DNA of 39,614 nt from assembly GCA_030527015.1 (NCBI GenBank), contig JAUNBR010000035.1, forward strand, positions 1 through 39,614. The letters run 5' to 3'. The notes under the pieces are model-generated. The model was not told the origin of the DNA and ran no database searches. It saw only the letters and a program-made list of their open reading frames with translations. The stretch comes from Planctomycetia bacterium (GTDB lineage: Bacteria; Planctomycetota; Planctomycetia; Pirellulales; Thermoguttaceae). Every line of letters begins with the position of its first letter. The stretch's first letter is position 1. Shown piece after piece: positions 24,835 to 33,302 of this stretch. A program made the translations under genes and the position numbers.

Positions 24835-27800
24835 TTAGCGCAAGAGCATTTCTGCATATTTTATGATTTTATCTGAATCTGCCGACGCATTCTGTGTTTC
24901 TTTATCCAGGGGCAGATACGCACTGTGCGCATCTGCGATACGTAATTTTCCACCTTCTTTACCCACTTTAATATTTAGTAAGGGTTCCAGTGCTTTTTCT
25001 GAGTAAAAATGAAATACCAAATAATCTTCTTCTCGACGTATGGCGTATATCAGCCACCGGTGTGCATAAATCCGTAAGCGTGCTAATTCCAGTAATCGTT
25101 CCACCTGAGGAGGAATTTTTCCAAAACGGTCTCTTATCTCTTTCGTAAAATCATCCAGTTCCTCTTCCCTCACCACACGAGTCAGACGGCGATAAAGATC
25201 TATTTTTACCCGCATATCCGGCACATATGAATGCGGAATATACGCCGTAACGGATAAATCCACATCCACATCCACCGTCTCTTTCATCGGTTCCCGTTTC
25301 AGTTTTCGAACGATTTTATCCAATAATTCACAGTACATCTCATATCCCACCGCCGCGATATGCCCACTCTGTTTCACGCCAAGAATATTTCCCGTGCCTC
25401 GGATTTCCAGATCACGCATCGCGATACGAAAACCACTTCCCAGATGACTGTACTCTTCGATCGCCCGTAAACGTTTCGCAGCATTCGACGCAAGATGAGT
25501 TTTCGGATCCAGTAAAAGATAACAGTACGCCCTATTTTTATACCGTCCCACACGACCACGCAGCTGGTGAAGATCCGCTAAACCATAATTCTGGGCATCA
25601 TCTATAAAAATAGTATTCGCATTCGGAATATCCAGCCCATTTTCGACAATCGTCGTGGAAACCAAAATATCACACTCATGCCGCACGAAAGCCAGCATCA
25701 CATTTTCCAGTTCCCGTTCATCCATCTGCGCATGTCCGACACGGATTCTTGCCTCCGGCACCAGATCCTGCAGCCGCTGAGCCACCTGCTGAATATCCGA
25801 AATACGATTATGCACAAAAAAAACCTGCCCGTTCCGATCCAGTTCCCGTTCCAGTGCATTTTTCACCAGGCCATCATGAAAACGCACCACATGTGTTTCC
25901 ACCGCCATTCGGTCCTGCGGTGGAGTTTCAAGATTCGAAATATCTCGGATCCCCAGCAGAGACATATGTAACGTCCGAGGAATGGGAGTGGCCGTCATGG
26001 TAAGAATATCCACCGTGGCACGAAACCGTTTCAGTGACTCCTTTACCTCCACACCGAAACGCTGTTCTTCATCTATTATCAGAAGCCCCAAATTATGAAA
26101 TTTCACATCCGAGCTGGCCAGTCGGTGAGTCCCGATAATGATATCCACCTTTCCATTTTCTAAATCCTTTAATGTTTTCTGCTGCTCTGCCGGGCGCGCA
26201 AAACGTGACATACGAGCGATATTCACCGGAAAAGTCGCCATTCTCTGAGTAAACGTCCGTAAATGCTGCTCCGCAAGAATCGTTGTCGGCACGAGCACCG
26301 CCACCTGATACCCTGCCTCCACCGCGCAAAAAGCGGCGCGCATCGCGACTTCCGTCTTCCCGAATCCCACATCCCCACACAGCAGACGATCCATCGGAAC
26401 AGGTTTCCGCATATCTTCCGAAATCTCACAGACAGACACATTCTGATCTGCCGTCTCGGTATACGGAAACATCTCGGCAAATTCTTTCTGAAGTAATGTT
26501 TCCACAGGAAATGAAATCCCAGGCCGGGAACGTCGGAGTGCCTGAATCTCGATCATTTCTTCCGCAAAATCATGAATAGATTCAGCGACCAGTGCTTTCT
26601 GATGTTCCCACTTCTTACCGCCGTATACCGAAAGTTTCGGTTTCCCACCTCCCCCACAAATATACTTCTGTACCAGTGCTATTTTTGAAGCTGGGACCCA
26701 CAGCTGAGTTCCTCCGCGAAACTCTAACAATAAATGTTCTTCCGCGCCGACACGTGGTCTTTCTCCTGCCGTCAGTATAAACTGGGATTTTTTCTCCGAT
26801 GAAAATTTAAACGGTTCCAGCAGTTTCATCCCTTTATACACCGCGATTCCGTGTGCGGCATGCACCACCAGATCCCCTTCCCGTAAATCAGAAAAAGAAT
26901 CGATTACTTTTGTCATACGTCGAGACACCGTACGCAAAAGTTCCTCTCTCTGAAAAATGATAGCGGCAGAAAGGATCAGCTGTTTCGAAGAAATAAGCCG
27001 AAACCCTTCTTCGATAACTCCTTTACGAAAATTCAGCTTTTCTAATTTCGCAGGTTCCGTATCCGCGAACACTTCCTTTAGTCGTCTGATCTCCGCATCA
27101 TTCTGACAGATAATAAAAATTTCCTGCCCTGCTCCAAAAATTTCCAGCTCTTTTTTTACACGCGTTAAATCTCCTCCACTAAAACGTTCCACCGTTTCCA
27201 CAGGAATGCGAAATGTTTCACCAAAAACCATATTTTCCAGAGAGGCACCCGTTACCAGAGGAAACCGCATCACACGACGAAAGATTTCCTCCACAGTAAA
27301 AAAATCTTCAGGACGCTCCTGAACCTGTAAAAAATGGCGTCCCTGAATCTGAATTTCCTCTGGCTCCAACATAAAAAAACACGTATTCTCCGGAAGAAAT
27401 TCAGTAAAATCCGTTCTCTGCTCCCTCCCACGATTTTCCAGAAGCGTGGTAACCGCTCCGATTTCCACCGTCTTCTGGTGAGATAAACTCCGCTGCGTGG
27501 AAATTTCAAATTCTCGTAATGTGTCGATTTCTTCTCCGAAAAATTCCACTCGAATCGGATTTTCCCACTCCTGTGCAAAAATATCCACCAGCCCACCATG
27601 CGCCGAGAACTCACCAGGAAGCTCCACCGCCGCCGTCCGATGAAATCCATGTTCCACCAGCCAAGAAATAAGTGTCTCTAAAGAAAATTCTTGCCCCACT
27701 TTCAGTTTCAGTAAATTCTCATTTATAATTTCCGGTTTCGGATCATATTTTAACAGAGCCTGAATCGGAGCGACGATAATACGGCTTTTTTCTTTAGTCG

Positions 27801-28284
27801 CGGTCATACATTCTCGTAATACACGAAAGCGCTGCCCGACAGCCGGTTCAGGTAAATACTCCGTCCTGAACAGTTCATTCTCTATTTTTTCTTTCTCAGT
27901 TTTTTCTGGCGTTAAAGAATGTCGTGGACCGCCATCCTGTAAAACCTCTTCTTCCAGAGTATACTTTATCGGAGGCATAAACCACGGCAGTAAAAAAGAT
28001 TCCGTGGACGTAAAATTCTTCAGATCACAGAGGAAACCTTCTGCTTTTTTTTGAGAAGAAGTTAATACGACAAAAGTTTCTCCCGGATGAGATGATGTTT
28101 CTTTTTCTGCTTCTGTCTTTTCTAAAGCTGCAAGAACTGCTGCCGCAGAGGTGCTCCATACTCCATCAAAATGAGGTGCTTTTTGCTCCCATATTTTCTG
28201 CCTTACAAAAGAAAAACCCGGTAAACTCCGAATACTTTCCACAATTTCCGAAAGGGAAACTGAATTTTTCTGTAAAATTTTCAT
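24835..28284 (-). CDS. mfd: Transcription-repair coupling factor
   Basis: The protein has 1149 residues, the family length. The N-terminal UvrB-like region includes KSRIIVAPIQALLKY and GEFSAHGGLVDIF. The RNA polymerase-interacting CarD-like domain begins near 455 (LREGDLVVHAAHGIAVYKG). The helicase module has Walker A GDVGFGKTEVAMRAAF (~636), DEEQRFGV (~735), TATPIPRTL and the LRGRVGRYKNRAYCYLL box. The TRCF C-terminal domain follows. Mfd strips stalled RNA polymerase from lesions and recruits UvrA. The start is MKILQKNSVS with CAGGT upstream. A TATAC element lies only 15 bases before the ATG, so the promoter must be within or beyond it. Confidence 0.97.
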   Translation of the reverse strand: MKILQKNSVSLSEIVESIRSLPGFSFVRQKIWEQKAPHFDGVWSTSAAAVLAALEKTEAEKETSSHPGETFVVLTSSQKKAEGFLCDLKNFTSTESFLLPWFMPPIKYTLEEEVLQDGGPRHSLTPEKTEKEKIENELFRTEYLPEPAVGQRFRVLRECMTATKEKSRIIVAPIQALLKYDPKPEIINENLLKLKVGQEFSLETLISWLVEHGFHRTAAVELPGEFSAHGGLVDIFAQEWENPIRVEFFGEEIDTLREFEISTQRSLSHQKTVEIGAVTTLLENRGREQRTDFTEFLPENTCFFMLEPEEIQIQGRHFLQVQERPEDFFTVEEIFRRVMRFPLVTGASLENMVFGETFRIPVETVERFSGGDLTRVKKELEIFGAGQEIFIICQNDAEIRRLKEVFADTEPAKLEKLNFRKGVIEEGFRLISSKQLILSAAIIFQREELLRTVSRRMTKVIDSFSDLREGDLVVHAAHGIAVYKGMKLLEPFKFSSEKKSQFILTAGERPRVGAEEHLLLEFRGGTQLWVPASKIALVQKYICGGGGKPKLSVYGGKKWEHQKALVAESIHDFAEEMIEIQALRRSRPGISFPVETLLQKEFAEMFPYTETADQNVSVCEISEDMRKPVPMDRLLCGDVGFGKTEVAMRAAFCAVEAGYQVAVLVPTTILAEQHLRTFTQRMATFPVNIARMSRFARPAEQQKTLKDLENGKVDIIIGTHRLASSDVKFHNLGLLIIDEEQRFGVEVKESLKRFRATVDILTMTATPIPRTLHMSLLGIRDISNLETPPQDRMAVETHVVRFHDGLVKNALERELDRNGQVFFVHNRISDIQQVAQRLQDLVPEARIRVGHAQMDERELENVMLAFVRHECDILVSTTIVENGLDIPNANTIFIDDAQNYGLADLHQLRGRVGRYKNRAYCYLLLDPKTHLASNAAKRLRAIEEYSHLGSGFRIAMRDLEIRGTGNILGVKQSGHIAAVGYEMYCELLDKIVRKLKREPMKETVDVDVDLSVTAYIPHSYVPDMRVKIDLYRRLTRVVREEELDDFTKEIRDRFGKIPPQVERLLELARLRIYAHRWLIYAIRREEDYLVFHFYSEKALEPLLNIKVGKEGGKLRIADAHSAYLPLDKETQNASADSDKIIKYAEMLLR

Positions 28285-28299
28285 CGTTCATACCTGACT

Positions 28300-28404
28300 T
28301 ATACCGTTTTCACTTTAAATTTTCGTTTCGTGCGGTTCTTAAAGCAGGCATTTCAGCGAAGCAAAAATGCTGGGAAAACGAAAATTCATAGTGCATCGGG
28401 TATA
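28300..28404 (+). repeat. TATAC element abutting the mfd start
   Basis: A full copy runs from TATACCGTTTTCACTTTAAA to GTGCATCGGGTATA. Read on the minus strand, its left end TATAAG leads directly into the mfd start region. Confidence 0.9.
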
Positions 28405-28408
28405 TAAA

Positions 28409-28465
28409 ATTTACACTCCGTTAAATTCTTGTTTTGTGACCACAAAATGTCTTTTCAGAAGTGAA
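28409..28465 (+). repeat. TATAC element, decayed left part
   Basis: TTTACACTCCGTTAAATTC then TTGTTTTGTGACC resembles the left arm only. Confidence 0.4.
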
Positions 28466-28470
28466 TATTT

Positions 28471-28557
28471 CATACTCGGTCCACTATAAATTTCCACTTT
28501 CCCAGATTCTTATTTCTCAAGAAATACATACTTTGGGAGTATACAAAACGGAATTTA
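28471..28557 (-). repeat. TATAC element, fused head-to-head with the next copy
   Basis: Inverted right end (CATACTCGGTCCACTATAAA) and bulge (AAAACGGAATTTA) are present. The other terminus is lost where the plus copy begins at 28556. Confidence 0.7.
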
Positions 28558-28681
28558 TACACAGATTCTCCATTAAATTTTCGTTTTGTATGTGGCTCTG
28601 AAAGCAGGTCTTTTCAGCGAAATAAAAATACCTGCCTGTCCGCGGACAGGAGAACCGGAAATTCATAATGCATCGGGTATA
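28556..28681 (+). repeat. TATAC element with nested perfect palindrome
   Basis: A 126-bp copy, TATACACAGATTCTCC to ATGCATCGGGTATA. Beside the inner stem it carries CCTGTCCGCGGACAGG (28635-28650), a perfect 16-bp palindrome. Confidence 0.9.
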
Positions 28682-28744
28682 AAAACGCAAAAAAGAAAAG
28701 AGGGTACCATATAAATGCACACCTCTTTTCGATGAAAGAATGTA

Positions 28745-28849
28745 TATACCTGATTCTCCTTTAAATTTCCGTTTCATGTGGCTCTGAAAACAGCATTTTT
28801 AGTGAAGCAAAATGCCGGAGAAACAGAAATTTATAGTACATCGGGGATT
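28745..28849 (+). repeat. TATAC element, complete
   Basis: A copy, TATACCTGATTCTCCTTTAA to GTACATCGGGGATTA, ends 10 bases before the stop codon of the coiled-coil gene. Confidence 0.87.
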
Positions 28850-28859
28850 AAACCTATCA

Positions 28860-30218
28860 TTATTCACGAGAACGTTTATATTCATCCATTAATTCATGCG
28901 CCACCGCTTCCATCTGATTTCGGACATCCATTAATGCCAATTCTCGTTTTCGAAGATTATTCTGTCGCTGCTGTAATTCATCCAGCAGACTCTGAATATT
29001 TCGTTCTTTTTCTTTCCATCCACCCGACATTTTTCTGCCGAAATCTCCTGTGGGGAAAACAGAACTTTCCGAAACATCTGACGAAAAAGCGGTACCGGAA
29101 TCTTCTCTTTTAGACACCATTTCTTTTGTCTTCTGATGTGCTAAAACCAAAATTTCATTCGCCTCCGCCTGCGCCTCCTGAATCATTTTATGTGACTGCT
29201 CCGACGCTCTTCCTGATGTTTCCATCACCCAATTTTTAACCTCCAGAATATACTCCTGTGCCTGCACTTCCGCTTTCTGAAGAATACATTCCGCACGCTG
29301 ATGCACTTCATCCAAAAATGTTTTCGCCTGTTTCTGAGCTTCTTTTTTAATATCCTCCGACTCTTTATGAGCTGACTGAAGTTCCTCTTCCACCATGACT
29401 TTAACATCATGAACTGCTTTCTGCGCATTTTGCTGTAACTGCATTACCTCATTTAAGCTGGCTTCATATTTCGCATTCATCTCCGCAATATATTCTTCTG
29501 TCTTCTGATGAAATGCTTCCTCTAAAGCCTGTTTACTGGCCTTAAAACTCTTCCGATATTCCAGACGCTCCATTTCAAATTCTTCTTTTTGACGCATTAA
29601 CTCCGCCTTCTGGTCCGCCAGCGTCTGCTCTTGTGCGGCCAGTTCACTCGTTTTTTGACATATTTCCTCGTCCACTTTTTCCAATATATTCTTCGCCTTA
29701 TCACGCTGGCGCTGAATGTATTCCTTCATCTGCGATAATTGAGTTTTGATGTGCTGCTCAAATTCCGTTTTTTCCACCTGTAACTGCTCTTTAAGAGCAT
29801 CCGCTTCCTTCATCTTTAATTGGTGTTCCATCACATAACGTTTCTGATCACCCGAAATTTTTCGCTCCAGCTTCTCTACCACCCGAGCACGTACATCCAG
29901 CTGATACTGTGCCTGATCTATTTCTTGCCTGCGCTGCTGATAACTTTTTTCCGCTTCCGCTAATCGCGATAAACGCTCTTCCAGAATCGCATTCTGCGCC
30001 GCATACTGTTTATACTTTTCTTCCAGCTCAGCCTTCTGACTCATTAACTGTAATCGAATGGTACGATTATCACTCTCCATCTTCGCGATTCGTGCATTCA
30101 GTTCTGATTCACGATGATCGACTTCCGTCTGTCTCTGCTGAATATGTCTGACCATCTGGGCCGCCTGCTGCTGTAAAGCATCTCCAATTTTTATGGTCGG
30201 GTCCTCTGTTCTTACCAT
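28860..30218 (-). CDS. Long coiled-coil protein
   Basis: The protein has 452 residues; GAGGTGATC lies 4 bases before the ATG. From ~10 to ~370 it is almost wholly alpha-helical heptads rich in Q, E, K and A (QQAAQMVRHIQQRQTEVDHR, then QKAELEEKYKQYAAQNAILE). There is no signal peptide, membrane segment or nucleotide-binding site. Residues ~375-405 form a Ser/Thr/Gly-rich break, and a short helix ends the protein (RELALMDVRNQMEAVAHEL). The alanine/glutamate pattern at 290-365 resembles DivIVA-like or ATP-synthase-b-like helices, but this is only composition. It is probably a structural or scaffold protein in the cytoplasm. Confidence 0.75.
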   Translation of the reverse strand: MVRTEDPTIKIGDALQQQAAQMVRHIQQRQTEVDHRESELNARIAKMESDNRTIRLQLMSQKAELEEKYKQYAAQNAILEERLSRLAEAEKSYQQRRQEIDQAQYQLDVRARVVEKLERKISGDQKRYVMEHQLKMKEADALKEQLQVEKTEFEQHIKTQLSQMKEYIQRQRDKAKNILEKVDEEICQKTSELAAQEQTLADQKAELMRQKEEFEMERLEYRKSFKASKQALEEAFHQKTEEYIAEMNAKYEASLNEVMQLQQNAQKAVHDVKVMVEEELQSAHKESEDIKKEAQKQAKTFLDEVHQRAECILQKAEVQAQEYILEVKNWVMETSGRASEQSHKMIQEAQAEANEILVLAHQKTKEMVSKREDSGTAFSSDVSESSVFPTGDFGRKMSGGWKEKERNIQSLLDELQQRQNNLRKRELALMDVRNQMEAVAHELMDEYKRSRE

Positions 30219-30743
30219 GGATCACCTCAATTGTTGGCGCGGAAATTCCGTACACATTAAAGTTTCTTTTCTCTCATTTCTTTTACATGCCATCACCTCC
30301 GTTTTTATCGTCAAAGATTACCCATTTTCTTTAACCAGTACGCCTGTTTCTATAAAAAAAACGGAAGAATCTTAATAATTCCACTATTTTTATATGTACT
30401 TTATTTATAGGGCAATTCTTTTTGAATTCTGATTTATATGACTCTGACACACAAAACAAAAATTTTAAAGGAAAAACAGAGCACAAAAATCAAAATGAAA
30501 TACCATTTTGTGAAAAAAGTCACATAAATTTATATGCATTTTTGAAAACAAAATTTATATTTGTGCATCCGAATTTTCCACGCTTTCATTCTGATTTCTT
30601 TAAAATCTTCACTTTATACTGCCGTAAATCCAGTATTTTCAGCGAGAAAACAGGGAAAAAGTAAAAAATTATCATATTTCAAAAAAAAACGAAATCCGCA
30701 AAACACGAATTCCGTTTTTTCTTTTTCTTTCATCTAAAATACT
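30219..30743. other. AT-rich intergenic stretch
   Basis: No supported gene is seen upstream of the coiled-coil gene. An 80-codon Lys/Asn/Phe-rich frame has no ribosome site. A short stretch near 30620-30655 (CAGTATTTTCAGCGAG) resembles the core of a decayed TATAC element. Confidence 0.45.
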
Positions 30744-30896
30744 TATACCCGATACACTATAAAATTCCGCTTTTCTGATATTTTGCTTCACGAAAATGTA
30801 TGCTTTTATGCAGGTTCTCGTCTTCCACAGACAGTGTGTCCGGTGTTTCATACATTACAAAACACCGGATGCGAAATTTCATAATACACCAGATAA
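30744..30896. repeat. Composite TATAC element with two right ends
   Basis: It starts with an inverted right end (TATACCCGATACACTATAAA) and closes with a plus-oriented right end (GCGAAATTTCATAATACACC). A different hairpin sits in the middle: CGGTGTTT...AAACACCG (30841-30867). It lacks a normal left end. It lies 14 bases after the tlpA-like stop. Confidence 0.7.
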
Positions 30897-30910
30897 AAAA
30901 TCAGATTTTT

Positions 30911-32089
30911 TTATTCTTCACTTCCAAGTAATTCTTCAAGAAGCCGATCCAGTTCAGCACCCCGGGCATTCGTCGAAATCACTTTTCCTTCTTTATCAAT
31001 TAAAATCATACACGGGATTCCCTGTACGCCACAAAATTCACTGAACAGTCCGCCATCCACTTTCGTATCTTTATCGGAAATGCATTTCCACGGAAGAGGC
31101 TTTTTCTCCAGAAAACTCTCTAATTTTTTAATATCCCGATCCACGGAAACGGATAAAACCTCAAAACCTTTTTCGTGATATTTCTCGTATGTTTTAGTCA
31201 CATTCGGAATCTCAGCCACACATGGGCCACACCAAGTCGCCCAAAAGTCCAGAAGCCAGACTTTTCCTTTATACTCACTCATGTCCAGTTCAGAACCATC
31301 CAGATTTTTTCCCTCAATTTCCGGCAGAATGGCACCGAAAAGAGATAAACGGCGGTACGTCGGCATCAGTTCACTTTTACCCTGAGCAGCATAAGCAGAA
31401 GAAGATTTCTCCAAAATATCTATAAAATCTTTGCAGAGGGTTAAAGCATACTCTGTATCAAAACGATAACCGGCCATCCGAACGATTCCTACGATCATGC
31501 CTACTTCGTTTCGGCTTAATGTTTTTCCCTCAGCCGTAAGATCTGCAGAAAATTCAGTAATCAGTTTTTTGAATTCTTCTTTCGTCTCAGCGTTCTGAAT
31601 TTTGGCAGTTATAATGGAAAGACGAATTTCCTGTGCGACTTCTTTATGCCCCGCTTTTTCGGCCGCGGCCACGAGCTCTTCCGCTTTCTCTTCCGCTTTT
31701 TTGCGTCCCTGTGTATGAGCTGTTATATTTAAAATAGTAGAAACTGCTCTTCCATACTGCGCGGCGGTGGCATCTTTCGCTTCTAAAATTTTCTCTGATG
31801 CCGCCAATAATCTTTCCCTTAACTGTTCTTCCACGTTCTGAAGCGTTTCGACATCATCTCCATTCGCCCGCACAAAAGTCATAAAACTTTTCTGTAATTC
31901 TGACAGATATTTTGTATAATCCTCCGCAGTTCCCTCCGTCGGAAGCTCAGGAAGCAGTGCATCTTTTGCGTCCTCAGCAGAAGCGGGAGCATCCGCAGCA
32001 GTATCTTCTGCCGCACAGACACATGGCAGGGCAACAAAAAATCCCAGACAAAATAACATTACCAAGTTTCGTAACCATAAATCCTTCAT
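30911..32089 (-). CDS. TlpA/ResA-like thioredoxin-fold protein, exported
   Basis: The protein has 392 residues from the ATG at 32089, chosen for GGAGAAA upstream and because it begins the signal peptide MKDLWLRNLVMLFCLGFFVA, with a cut near VCA/AED. The frame runs on to 32167 without support. The mature N-terminal ~200 residues are helical and acidic (Ala/Glu-rich) with no known domain. The C-terminal thioredoxin fold (~255-385) has LLDFWATWCGPCVAEIPNV with the CGPC active site and cis-Pro in GIPCMILID. The family reduces disulfides in the periplasm, often for cytochrome c maturation; no partner gene adjoins. Confidence 0.85.
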   Translation of the reverse strand: MKDLWLRNLVMLFCLGFFVALPCVCAAEDTAADAPASAEDAKDALLPELPTEGTAEDYTKYLSELQKSFMTFVRANGDDVETLQNVEEQLRERLLAASEKILEAKDATAAQYGRAVSTILNITAHTQGRKKAEEKAEELVAAAEKAGHKEVAQEIRLSIITAKIQNAETKEEFKKLITEFSADLTAEGKTLSRNEVGMIVGIVRMAGYRFDTEYALTLCKDFIDILEKSSSAYAAQGKSELMPTYRRLSLFGAILPEIEGKNLDGSELDMSEYKGKVWLLDFWATWCGPCVAEIPNVTKTYEKYHEKGFEVLSVSVDRDIKKLESFLEKKPLPWKCISDKDTKVDGGLFSEFCGVQGIPCMILIDKEGKVISTNARGAELDRLLEELLGSEE

Positions 32090-32230
32090 ACTTTTTCTCC
32101 ATATCATGTTAAAATTTAGATCTCTGTTTAACATAAAATTCATGTTAAACCTTTCAAGATACACCATTAATAGTTTACCCCCTCATGCCAGAAATATTTT
32201 CTGTCCAGACCTCTTTTTAAAATCTGGCGT

Positions 32231-32267
32231 TAAACTGGTTCTATTTTAAATTTCCACTTTTTATCGC
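32231..32267 (+). repeat. TATAC element, left-end remnant
   Basis: TAAACTGGTTCTATTTTAAA then TTTCCACTTTTTATCGC matches the first third of the element only. Confidence 0.5.
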
Positions 32268-32348
32268 TTCCACGACTTACATTTCACCCTGATTCACAAT
32301 TTCTTTTCATTTCACCGACTGTTTACAGTGACAAAAATTTTACCGTTA

Positions 32349-32456
32349 TGTACTGGCTTTACTTTAAATTTTCATTTTCTGCTGCTCTAAAAGCATATGC
32401 ATTTTCAGCGAAGCAAAATTACCGGAAAAACGAAAATTTATAGTGCATCAAGTATA
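32349..32456 (+). repeat. TATAC element, complete
   Basis: A copy, TGTACTGGCTTTACTTTAAA to GTGCATCAAGTATA, has an intact inner stem. Confidence 0.85.
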
Positions 32457-32553
32457 AATATAATAACGAAAAACAAAAAAAAGCGAAACCGGAACCGTGG
32501 TAAAATGCACCCAAAATGAAAATCAAAAATCTGGTAAAAGAAGCATTAAGCTG

Positions 32554-32634
32554 AGACGACATAAAACTTTCGTTTTTTACGGCCATTTAAAAACTGAAAA
32601 GAGCCGGAAAAGCGAAATTTCATAGTACGGCAGG
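32554..32634 (+). repeat. TATAC element, degenerate
   Basis: CTTTCGTTTTTTACGGCC, then GAGCCGGAAAAGCGAAATTT and CATAGTACGGCAGG keep the order of the element. Its left tip is unrecognisable. Confidence 0.5.
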
Positions 32635-32784
32635 AAACACAAAACTTAAAACCAGCCAAAAAACCTCTGAAATTCACAAATCACCTTTAATTAATATAAA
32701 ATAACAAAAAAAGTAGTAAATTACTAGTATGCATATCTTCTTTTACTAAAATTTTTTCAAAATTTTCCAAAAAAACCAGGTATA

Positions 32785-32813
32785 TTGACACAAATTTCCT
32801 TACATGTTATTTT
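32785..32813 (+). promoter_or_regulatory. Candidate sigma-70-type promoter
   Basis: A perfect TTGACA (32785-32790), a 17-base spacer and TATTTT (32808-32813) form a promoter pair reading toward the histidine kinase. The start codon is 490 bases away, across three repeat remnants, so the link is uncertain. Confidence 0.35.
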
Positions 32814-32820
32814 ATATATT

Positions 32821-33020
32821 ATGGTATCCACTTTAAATTAAGTTTTAGATGACTCTGCCAGCAGATATTTTCAGGAAAATATACCGATTCTACTAAAAAT
32901 TTCCATTTTACGCGCTCTGAAATCAATTATTTATCATAAAATGCAGTGGACGTAAAAATTCATAGTGAATCGAAGAATATGTACCGAAGAATCAAAATTT
33001 CATAGTTCATCAGGTGTATA
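32821..33020 (+). repeat. Cluster of degenerate TATAC element pieces
   Basis: A left half (32821-32880: GGTATCCACTTTAAATTAAG) runs into a diverged whole copy (32879-32988: TATACCGATTCTACTAAAAA to GTGAATCGAAGAATA). A right-end piece follows (32990-33020: TTTCATAGTTCATCAGGTG TATA). Confidence 0.6.
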
Positions 33021-33043
33021 TTTCTTATTCATTTTTAGACTTT

Positions 33044-33250
33044 TATACCCGATATACTATAAAATTCTGTTTCCTCGGATTTTGTTTCGCTAAAAATACC
33101 AGCTTTATACCGATTCTCATTTAAATTTCCGTTTTGTTCGGCTCTGAAGCAGGCATTTTTAGTGAAGCAAAAATGCTGAGGAAGTGGAAATTTATAGTGC
33201 ATCGGGTATAAGAGGCTCCTGAAACGGAAATGTAAAGGAGAGCCAGTATA
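33044..33250 (-). repeat. TATAC element interrupted by another copy
   Basis: The outer inverted copy runs 33044-33105 (TATACCCGATATACTATAAA ... AATACCAGCTT) and resumes at 33211-33250 (AGAGGCTCCTGAAACGG ... GAGAGCCAGTATA). The two pieces sum to 102 bp, the length of one whole element. The break is in the bulge sequence. The inner copy (33106-33210) is annotated separately. Confidence 0.9.
33106..33210 (+). mobile_element. TATAC element inserted inside another copy
   Basis: A complete 105-bp copy, TATACCGATTCTCATTTAAA to GTGCATCGGGTATA. The flanks AGCTT and AGAGG join to AGCTT-TA-AGAGG if one TA at each end is the duplicated target. This matches the TTTAA (or TTAAA inverted) that other copies, such as 2639-2742, show at this point. 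This fixes the unit boundary and implies TA-targeted insertion. Confidence 0.88.
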
Positions 33251-33302
33251 TTTACCTGTTTTCATTTTTTAAATCTGGAATTTTTTATTTTCAAGAAAAC
33301 TC

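Noticed and set aside
28517..28777. 86-codon minus-strand frame upstream of mfd
   Set aside because: It spans two elements and a nested palindrome and has no independent coding signal.
32090..32167. N-terminal extension of the TlpA-like protein
   Set aside because: The start at 32089 has GGAGAAA and begins a standard signal peptide; the extension would bury it.
33035..33265. 76-codon minus-strand frame before the kinase
   Set aside because: It reads through the nested elements; open because element arms lack stops in that frame.
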